Under the pieces are notes generated by a model. That model did not search any database, was not told the origin of the DNA, and saw nothing but the letters and a program-made list of their open reading frames with translations. A stretch of 5,681 nt of DNA, taken from the NCBI GenBank assembly GCA_013041945.1, contig JABDRC010000356.1, forward strand, positions 1 through 5,681. The letters are read 5' to 3'. Positions 1-4,485 of the stretch are shown here, piece by piece (the stretch's first letter is position 1; the number at the start of each line of letters is the position of its first letter). Position numbers and translations under genes: made by a program. This DNA is from Halobacteria archaeon (GTDB lineage Bacteria; Pseudomonadota; Gammaproteobacteria; UBA9214).

Positions 1-227
1 TGCATGCGTTCGCTTTGTGTGCTCATGGGCCGCTGGTATGTCCTGTGTTGGTTGACTGAAGCTTGCATGTGTCTGTATCCCGCTATGCCGTGGTCCGGGC
101 TGGCCGAAGCCGGACGCCCGGTCCCGGCGGCGGAAAGCATCATTCTGCCAGTAATGGAGCGGATGAGAATGCCGCATGATAGCAGCTTCAATTCGGCGCG
201 GCTTTTTCGCCGGTGCTCCGGCGCCGG
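1..227. other. Left-edge stretch with no supported gene
   Basis: I see no gene here with family-like sequence. On the plus strand an open frame runs through it from position 4, but its translation is low in recognisable motifs and it extends into the 3' end of the opposite-strand SGNH gene, so it looks like a chance frame. On the minus strand several frames stay open to the left edge. One begins with ATG at 26-24 and reads MSTQSERM before the sequence ends. That could be the first codons of the next minus-strand gene, but it has no clear ribosome binding site and is too short to judge. The right end holds a perfect GC-rich hairpin next to the SGNH stop codon. Confidence 0.4.
208..223. repeat. 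Perfect 6-bp hairpin just downstream of the SGNH gene
   Basis: CGCCGG (208-213) and CCGGCG (218-223) pair perfectly around a 4-base loop, starting 5 bases beyond the minus-strand stop codon at 230-228. The position suits an mRNA 3' end. In the direction of that gene, however, the hairpin is followed by a run of A, not T, so it is not a standard intrinsic terminator. It could protect a 3' end or mark a Rho-dependent end; this is inference. Confidence 0.45.
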
Positions 228-238
228 TCAGTCAGTCA
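227..238. repeat. Tetranucleotide repeat (GTCA)x3 over the SGNH stop codon
   Basis: Three tandem GTCA units cover the last codons and TGA stop of the SGNH gene, which read CTG ACT GAC TGA on the minus strand. Because the repeat carries TGA in every frame, slippage by one unit would alter at most the last few residues. A phase-variation role is therefore unlikely. Confidence 0.5.
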
Positions 239-1445
239 GGCAGGGCCCCGTGCTCAACCCGGAGGCGCAGGATCTCGAATTACCGGCCTGCTCGCCGCAC
301 AGCCGCCCGGCCAGCAGCTCCGCGGCCGCTGCATGACCGGTGTGATTCAGGTGCCCCTGGCCATGCTGCCCGTTCAGGCCATGAAAGAAGGCGCCGGTTG
401 CCCGCGCCTGTACCGCCAGCGGGCCGGCGAGGTCGATGTAGTCGTAGTCGTCCTTGTCGGCAAACCGGCCCATTAGCCAGTTCGGGTACAGCAGGTCGGG
501 GACGTCCAGGCGTTCCATCATAGGCGCCACGCGCTCGTCCTCCGGGTACACCTGTGCACCGGTGCTGAAACCAAGCACCCGCAGGGCGGCGCCCAGCGCG
601 CGGGTCTCGTCGCGGATCATGCGCACCAGTGTACGGGTAGTTTCCCAGGCCTCCTCCCAGACAACTTGCTGCGGCGGCGCATATACACGCGCATCGACAC
701 CGGGCTCCCATATCCAGGTGCGGTCGAGGCGCTTGAGATCCAGCTGCTTGCTGAATACGCTGTGTACCATTGCGATGGCCTGCACGCTGCGCATGTGCAG
801 CAGGAAGGAGTAATACAGTTGACCCGTGCGCGAGATCTTGCGCCGGTACTCGGGCAGGTCGCGAAATGCGTAGTCCATCTGCCAGTCATCCTCCACACGC
901 TGCAGGTAGGGACGCAGCGGATCTTCGCTGAGCACGGGGTGATTGTCGGTAACATCATTGCCGGGGAAGAATGCCACCCAGACTTCGTCGGGTCGGTGCG
1001 GTGCGAGGTGGTGGCGCAGGGTTTCCAGTTGTTGCGCAGTGCCGTAGCCACTCACGGAAAAGTTCATGATCTCGACGGCCTTGTCGCGATAACCGCACGC
1101 CTGCAGCCTGGCCTCCAGTTGCCGCCACCAGGTGTCCCCGATCGGTACCTGTACGGCGGCGGTGATGGAATCGCCCAGCACCGCGATGCGGTGTACGCCG
1201 GCCGGTTTATCCGTCCAGTCGCGGTCACGATAGCCGTAACGGTTGATACGAATCCGGGCATGCCCCTCGATGTCCTGGCGGGCATCGGCGCCGGGCACGG
1301 GTGCATAGCCGCGGTAGTGGTCCGGATAGCGGGAAAACGCCCAGTAGAAGGAAAAGTCAAGTGCGCGCAGGCCCAGCTCCAGTCCAGGCAGTATTATCAG
1401 CAGCCAGATGAGCAGCAATTTTATGCCGGACGTGAAGCTGTGCAC
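228..1445 (-). CDS. Membrane-anchored SGNH/GDSL-family hydrolase
   Basis: A 405-residue protein of the SGNH hydrolase superfamily, whose members are Ser-His esterases, lipases and acyl- or acetyl-transferring enzymes. One hydrophobic segment at residues 9-29 should anchor it in the inner membrane with the catalytic domain outside. Block I is GDSIT (91-95, Ser93 the nucleophile), block II is the glycine of NFSVSGYGT (Gly133), and block III is GND (162-164, Asn163). Block V is HLNHTGH (365-371, His365 the likely catalytic base). The region NRYGYRD before block I is typical of the membrane-anchored group often linked to surface polysaccharides. The usual acidic partner of His365 is absent: Gly362 or Gln363 stands where Asp is expected. 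The start is GTG; an in-frame TGA lies one codon upstream, which limits extension. I see no clear Shine-Dalgarno sequence. It is the last gene of a possible minus-strand operon, 43 bases after the 50-residue membrane protein. The substrate cannot be told. Confidence 0.85.
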   Translation of the reverse strand: MHSFTSGIKLLLIWLLIILPGLELGLRALDFSFYWAFSRYPDHYRGYAPVPGADARQDIEGHARIRINRYGYRDRDWTDKPAGVHRIAVLGDSITAAVQVPIGDTWWRQLEARLQACGYRDKAVEIMNFSVSGYGTAQQLETLRHHLAPHRPDEVWVAFFPGNDVTDNHPVLSEDPLRPYLQRVEDDWQMDYAFRDLPEYRRKISRTGQLYYSFLLHMRSVQAIAMVHSVFSKQLDLKRLDRTWIWEPGVDARVYAPPQQVVWEEAWETTRTLVRMIRDETRALGAALRVLGFSTGAQVYPEDERVAPMMERLDVPDLLYPNWLMGRFADKDDYDYIDLAGPLAVQARATGAFFHGLNGQHGQGHLNHTGHAAAAELLAGRLCGEQAGNSRSCASGLSTGPCLTD

Positions 1446-1488
1446 TGGTCAGCCAGGGTTGTCGAAGTTGCCGATGTTCGCGGCATCT

Positions 1489-1641
1489 TCATTGCTTTCC
1501 CTGCAAATGGAGAATGCGGGCGACGATAAAAATCGACAGGATAATGAATCCGAGCGGGTAGGGCAGCAGGCCTGACAAAAATGCCGCCACACTTGCCAGC
1601 AACAAAACAATCAATACAACAAGAATACGGTCCAGGTGCAT
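1489..1641 (-). CDS. Small two-helix membrane protein, function unknown
   Basis: A 50-residue protein starting MHLDRILVVL and ending LHLQGKQ. Residues 5-25 and 28-45 are strongly hydrophobic and are separated by a Gly-Leu-Leu-Pro-Tyr-Pro turn, so it should form a helical hairpin in the inner membrane. Charged residues sit only at the ends (Asp4, Arg5, Arg42, Lys49). I chose the ATG at 1641: the open frame extends further upstream, but that part overlaps the VOC gene and its translation is arginine- and serine-rich out-of-frame sequence. The start has no good Shine-Dalgarno sequence. It lies 70 bases after the VOC stop and 43 bases before the SGNH start, all on the minus strand, so co-transcription is plausible. 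I recognise no family. The composition, clear membrane character and fit into the gap support a real gene. Confidence 0.65.
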   Translation of the reverse strand: MHLDRILVVLIVLLLASVAAFLSGLLPYPLGFIILSIFIVARILHLQGKQ

Positions 1642-1711
1642 GGTTAACAGAACACGGTCGGGGGACTCTCGATTCCGGGGACGGTGTTCAGCATATGCCC
1701 TTGACACCCGG

Positions 1712-2152
1712 TTAGAGTTCCAGCGTTTTGACCGGCGCCTCCATCCACGACGTGTCATTTTGCCAGTCGAATTCGGGGTCGTCGACGAACAGCTCGACCT
1801 CGTTACCGTCCGGGTCGCGCAGGTAGAGGCTCCGGCTGATGGTGTGGTCTGCCCGGCCATCGATGCTGTAGCCGAGTTTTTCTATACGGTCACGGGCATC
1901 CCTGAGATCTTCCAGCCGGTCGCCGATCTTCCAGCCAACGTGATACAGGCCGATGCGCTTACCCGCCAGCGGGCCTGTCGCATCGCCCACCTCGATCAGC
2001 AGCAGTTCATGGTGGGTGCGCCCCCCCGTGAGCAGGGCAGCGCGGCCATTGAAGATCGTGCCGCTGACCGGGAGACCCACTACACCGGAATAGAATTCCA
2101 GCGAGGCTTGCAGGTCTCTGACGTAATACACTACATGGCCCAGTTCGGTCAT
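1712..2152 (-). CDS. Single-domain VOC-family protein (glyoxalase/extradiol dioxygenase fold)
   Basis: A 146-residue protein of the vicinal oxygen chelate superfamily, which includes metal-dependent dioxygenases, lyases, isomerases and thiol transferases. Two beta-alpha-beta-beta-beta modules are visible: residues 4-54, opening with GHVVYYVRDLQASLEFY, and residues 69-123, ending in the signature LYLRDPDGNEVELF. Candidate metal ligands are His6, His71 (in LYHVGW) and Glu120. These occupy the 2-His-1-carboxylate positions of type I extradiol dioxygenases. The stretch around DHTISRSLYLRDPDGN (102-117) also resembles that group, including candidate acid-base residues His103 and Tyr110. The length is that of one-domain members. 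The ATG at 2152 is preceded by GGGGAAA at a reasonable distance, a weak ribosome binding site. It is the first gene of a possible operon with the 50-residue membrane protein and the SGNH hydrolase. Substrate and reaction cannot be told: glyoxalase-like, fosfomycin/bleomycin-resistance-like and dioxygenase roles all use this fold. Confidence 0.88.
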   Translation of the reverse strand: MTELGHVVYYVRDLQASLEFYSGVVGLPVSGTIFNGRAALLTGGRTHHELLLIEVGDATGPLAGKRIGLYHVGWKIGDRLEDLRDARDRIEKLGYSIDGRADHTISRSLYLRDPDGNEVELFVDDPEFDWQNDTSWMEAPVKTLEL

Positions 2153-2297
2153 AGAGTTTCCCCGCTATCCATGGTCAGCGCCCCTGTTCATTCCAGCCAT
2201 CAATGTACAAGCAACCAGCCGGCTAAAAAAGGGTGGCGACTGTTTTTTTGCATTTTTCCCATGTCAATTGTGCGGTTGGGTATGGCCAGGCACGGCT

Positions 2298-2317
2298 GTT
2301 GATTTATACTGATCAAC
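2298..2317. promoter_or_regulatory. Inverted repeat GTTGAT-N8-ATCAAC over a candidate -10 box
   Basis: GTTGAT (2298-2303) and ATCAAC (2312-2317) are perfect 6-base arms around an 8-base centre that holds TATACT (2305-2310), a good -10 hexamer for the plus-strand gene at 2319. No strong -35 box lies at the usual distance. A protein bound to this palindrome would cover the -10 box, so it has the form of a repressor operator. The arms resemble FNR half-sites (TTGAT/ATCAA), but FNR sites have a 4-base spacer and this one has 8. The binding protein is unknown. Confidence 0.4.
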
Positions 2318-2318
2318 C

Positions 2319-2513
2319 ATGAGCGGCGTTGATCCCTACAGTTACATGCAGCAGCTGTCGATGCGTTTGCATGAGCTGACCGGCAGGGATGAGATCGAGG
2401 AGGCCCTGGACGAAATCGAATACCTGTTCGAGGTCATTCCTCCGGAAATGCAGGACAATGCCGAACAACTGATCAGCCTGCTGCGCGAAAAGCTGAAGGC
2501 CGCCGACCGGTAA
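2319..2513 (+). CDS. Small acidic helical protein, function unknown
   Basis: A 64-residue soluble protein with no signal peptide or membrane segment. It is strongly acidic: about 15 Asp/Glu against 6 Lys/Arg. It appears almost wholly helical, with helices at about residues 6-20, 23-38 and 43-62 and a Pro-Pro break at 41-42. Leu, Ile and Met recur at helical spacing (for example Leu30, Ile33, Leu36, Ile40, then Leu51, Leu54, Leu55), which suggests a small helical bundle or dimer. I do not recognise a family. The ATG at 2319 has no Shine-Dalgarno sequence, and the TATACT candidate -10 box ends only 8 bases before it, so the message may be leaderless. The exported DLH/MBL fusion starts 60 bases downstream on the same strand, so the two are probably transcribed together. 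Codon use matches its neighbours. Confidence 0.75.
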   Translation: MSGVDPYSYMQQLSMRLHELTGRDEIEEALDEIEYLFEVIPPEMQDNAEQLISLLREKLKAADR

Positions 2514-2518
2514 AACGG

Positions 2519-2538
2519 GGCCGAATGCCTTGCCGGCC
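2519..2538 (+). other. Weak hairpin between the 64-residue gene and the fusion gene
   Basis: GGCCG (2519-2523) can pair with CGGCC (2534-2538) around a 10-base loop shortly after the stop codon at 2513. No T run follows, so it is not an intrinsic terminator, and read-through into the next gene is expected. It may simply be chance in GC-rich sequence. Confidence 0.2.
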
Positions 2539-2573
2539 TGACAGCAAAACCGACAATTCGGGAAATTCAGAAT

Positions 2574-4373
2574 ATGAAAACAGTCGTATCGATCACCCTG
2601 CTGACCGCCTGCCTGCTGGGCAGTCGTTTTGCAGGCGCCCATGACGAGCCGCAGGATAACAGCGGGTGGTGGGACAGCGCCTGGTGGAACGACAGCCGGA
2701 TCGAGGTGCCGGAGAATCATGCCATCATCACCGAGTGGACCAGTTATACCAGCGCTGACGTGGACATCCCGGCGCTGGTGGCGCGGCCGGACGACGACAA
2801 GCCATACCCGGCGGTGCTGTTCGTGCACGGCCGGCGCGGACTGGGTGACTGGGTGCAGCGTCTTGTGCGGCGGGTGGCGGCACGCGGCTTCGTGGTGCTG
2901 GCGCCGGATATCTATGCTGCGCATTTCATCGGCACGCACCCGATCGGGCATGATTACGAACTGGAGAAGGATGTCGATGCGGCCGTAGACGTGTTGCTCG
3001 CGCGTGATGACATCAGTACAAGCCGCGCCTGCCTGTACTCGCACACCCGCGGCGGCTATTACAGCCTGAAGGTGGCGACGACCTTCAAACGGCAGGAGAA
3101 GGATATCGCCTGTTACGTTTCCTATTACCCGCACCTGCAGGACCCCAATGCACCCGAGCCCATGCAGGTCTACGGGTATGCAGCCGAGATCGATCAGCTC
3201 ACCCTGCCGATGCTGGTATTCATCGGCGACGAGGAGCAGTACCAGCGCCGGCGTGTGATCGAGACCGGTATCCGGGTGATGCAGGACAAGGGCCGCGAGG
3301 CGCAGCTGGTGATCTATCCCGGCGTCGGGCGCGGCTTCGATTTTCGGCCCGAGAACGTGCGCACCTTTGCCGATGACCTGGCCTCGAAAGACGCGGTGCA
3401 GCGGGCGGCGCGCTTCATGCGCGCACAGCTGGCAAAGCCGGCGGTGACCGCATCCGCCGGGGAGCCATTGAGCGGCGAGGCGCTGTACAACAGCGACAAG
3501 GCCCCCGGCTCGGTGCTCTATGACCTGCCACAGGAGGTCATACCCGGCGTGTGGTCGGCCATCGGCGCCACCGCGCCGGGTACCTACGCCAATTCCGGAC
3601 ACAACAACAACCTGTCATTCGTGGTGACGTCCGGCGGTGTACTGGTGGTCAATGCCGGCGACAACTACCAGCTGGCGAAGGCCCTGCACGGGGAAATCAA
3701 AAAGGTCACCGACCAGCCGGTGAAATACGTGGTGCTGGAGAACGGCCAGGGCCATGCGATGCTGGGTTCAAGCTACTGGCAGGAGCAGGGTGTACCGGTG
3801 ATTGCGCATGCCGATGCCAGGCACGAGATCGAGGATCAGTCCCATGCCCTGCTGGAGGTGATGCAGAAGCGAGTGAAGGAGAAGGCCACGGGCACGCGGG
3901 TCGTGCTGCCGGACGAGACCTTTACCGACAAGAAGGTCATCGAGCTGGGCGGCGAGCGTATCGAGCTGCTGAATCTCGGTCCGGCGCACAGTCCGGGCGA
4001 CATCATCGTCTGGCTGCCGTCCCGCAAGCTGGTGATCTCGGGCGACATGGCGTTTCACCAGCGCATGCTGCCGCTGTTCGAGCATACAGATTCCGCGGCC
4101 TGGATCGAGACCTGGGACAAGTTCGAGGCGCTGGGGGCAGAGGTGGTGATCCCGGGGCATGGCGGGCCGACCGATATGGCGACGGTGCGCAAGTACACCC
4201 GCGACTACCTGGTCTATTTACGCGAGAAAGTAGGCGAGTTGATCGAAAACGGCGGTACGCTGCAGGAGGCCTACGAGATCGACCAGTCGCCGTACATGCA
4301 CCTGCCGACGGCGGAGTTCCTTGCCAAGCGCAACGCGGGGCAGGTGTTTCAGAGTATGGAGTTCGAGTTCTAG
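2574..4373 (+). CDS. Exported fusion of dienelactone-hydrolase-like and metallo-beta-lactamase-fold domains, both with altered active sites
   Basis: A 599-residue protein. Residues 1-22 form a signal peptide with a likely cleavage after AGA (20-22), so it should act in the periplasm or outside. A tryptophan-rich segment, GWWDSAWWND (31-40), follows. Residues about 50-287 are an alpha/beta-hydrolase domain of dienelactone hydrolase type, with HGRRG at 85-89 and the nucleophile elbow SHTRGG at 156-161. GD at 218-219 matches the acid position, and YPGVGRGF at 248-255 matches the usual YPG.GHGF. The Cys/Ser nucleophile is therefore Thr158 and the catalytic His is Arg253. Residues about 320-560 are a metallo-beta-lactamase fold. 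The HxHxDH motif is replaced by Asn390-x-Gln392-x-His394-Ala395, whereas His472 (AHSPGD), Asp491 (SGD) and His529 (PGHGG) are kept. The C-terminal helical tail is usual for the periplasmic SoxH-like branch. The frame is intact with normal codon use, so this is not decay. The reaction is unknown; substrate binding or altered metal chemistry are both possible. Confidence 0.88.
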   Translation: MKTVVSITLLTACLLGSRFAGAHDEPQDNSGWWDSAWWNDSRIEVPENHAIITEWTSYTSADVDIPALVARPDDDKPYPAVLFVHGRRGLGDWVQRLVRRVAARGFVVLAPDIYAAHFIGTHPIGHDYELEKDVDAAVDVLLARDDISTSRACLYSHTRGGYYSLKVATTFKRQEKDIACYVSYYPHLQDPNAPEPMQVYGYAAEIDQLTLPMLVFIGDEEQYQRRRVIETGIRVMQDKGREAQLVIYPGVGRGFDFRPENVRTFADDLASKDAVQRAARFMRAQLAKPAVTASAGEPLSGEALYNSDKAPGSVLYDLPQEVIPGVWSAIGATAPGTYANSGHNNNLSFVVTSGGVLVVNAGDNYQLAKALHGEIKKVTDQPVKYVVLENGQGHAMLGSSYWQEQGVPVIAHADARHEIEDQSHALLEVMQKRVKEKATGTRVVLPDETFTDKKVIELGGERIELLNLGPAHSPGDIIVWLPSRKLVISGDMAFHQRMLPLFEHTDSAAWIETWDKFEALGAEVVIPGHGGPTDMATVRKYTRDYLVYLREKVGELIENGGTLQEAYEIDQSPYMHLPTAEFLAKRNAGQVFQSMEFEF

Positions 4374-4378
4374 AATTC

Positions 4379-4404
4379 TTCGCGCACGCAGTGCGCTCCT
4401 GCAG
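4379..4404 (-). repeat. REP element, unit A (GCAGGAGCG type)
   Basis: Read on the minus strand this begins with GCAGGAGCG and ends CGCGAA, the head and tail of gammaproteobacterial REP sequences mobilised by RAYT (REP-associated tyrosine) transposases. It contains a perfect 6-bp stem, GCGCAC (4382-4387) with GTGCGC (4391-4396), around a 3-base loop. It begins 5 bases after the stop codon of the fusion gene. No RAYT gene is in the window. Confidence 0.8.
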
Positions 4405-4418
4405 GCGTTTCGATTGGG

Positions 4419-4442
4419 GTAGGAGCGCGGGAACGCGCGAAT
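4419..4442 (+). repeat. REP element, unit B (GTAGGAGCG type)
   Basis: On the plus strand this starts GTAGGAGCG and ends CGCGAAT. Its stem is GCGCG (4425-4429) with CGCGC (4434-4438), closed by a GGAA tetraloop of the stable GNRA class. It faces away from unit A and points tail-to-tail at unit C, with which it forms a REPIN-like pair. Confidence 0.8.
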
Positions 4443-4443
4443 C

Positions 4444-4470
4444 ATTCGCGGACAACGTCCGCTCCTGCAG
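4444..4470 (-). repeat. REP element, unit C (GCAGGAGCG type)
   Basis: Read on the minus strand this starts with GCAGGAGCG and ends CGCGAAT. The stem is GCGGAC (4448-4453) with GTCCGC (4457-4462) around a 3-base loop. Its tail and that of unit B form a perfect palindrome, CGCGAAT-C-ATTCGCG (4436-4450). Its head pairs with the head of unit B, so the whole of 4419-4469 can fold as one long hairpin. Confidence 0.8.
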
Positions 4471-4485
4471 CGGATATTTTGCGGT

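Larger units (their letters stand above)
4374..4485. terminator. Convergent intergenic region made of REP hairpins; possible two-way transcript end
   Basis: The plus-strand fusion gene stops at 4373 and the minus-strand membrane gene stops at 4486. Almost the whole 112-base gap is REP sequence with strong hairpins readable in both directions. There is no long T run after any stem, apart from a short TTTT at 4477-4480. This is not a textbook intrinsic terminator. REP clusters between convergent genes are known to stabilise mRNA 3' ends or help termination; here that role is inferred from position. Confidence 0.4.

Noticed and set aside
666..1529. Long plus-strand open frame (287 residues) opposite the SGNH gene
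   Set aside because: It is antisense to a clear SGNH hydrolase, has no recognisable motif, and long antisense frames are expected in GC-rich coding DNA.
1701..1706. Perfect -35 hexamer TTGACA on the plus strand
   Set aside because: There is no -10 box at 16-18 bases and no plus-strand gene within reach; it lies at the end of the VOC gene on the other strand.
2225..2257. A-run and T-runs in the divergent region as an intrinsic terminator
   Set aside because: The A6 and T7 runs flank sequence that does not form a GC stem, and both neighbouring genes start here instead of ending. It is more likely just AT-rich promoter-region DNA.
2239..2267. Minus-strand TTGACA (2267-2262) as promoter of the VOC gene
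   Set aside because: The -35 is perfect, but the sequence 17 bases on (AACAGT) is a poor -10 box, so I do not annotate it as a promoter.
1640..2302. Plus-strand open frame of 220 residues opposite the VOC gene
   Set aside because: The opposite strand encodes a clear VOC-family protein; this frame shows no motif and ends in AT-rich intergenic sequence.
2298..2317. FNR/Anr binding site
   Set aside because: The arms TTGAT and ATCAA match, but the spacer is 8 bases instead of the 4 needed for FNR.
2604..2612. Lipoprotein signal (lipobox L-T-A-C with Cys13) in the fusion protein
   Set aside because: Cys13 is too close to the N-terminus and is followed by more hydrophobic sequence, whereas the AGA-H junction at 20-23 gives a good ordinary signal-peptide cleavage site.
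2313..3602. Minus-strand open frame of 429 residues opposite the small acidic gene and the fusion gene
   Set aside because: It covers two well-supported plus-strand genes. Its translation is His-, Arg- and Gln-rich with no family motif, typical of an antisense shadow.
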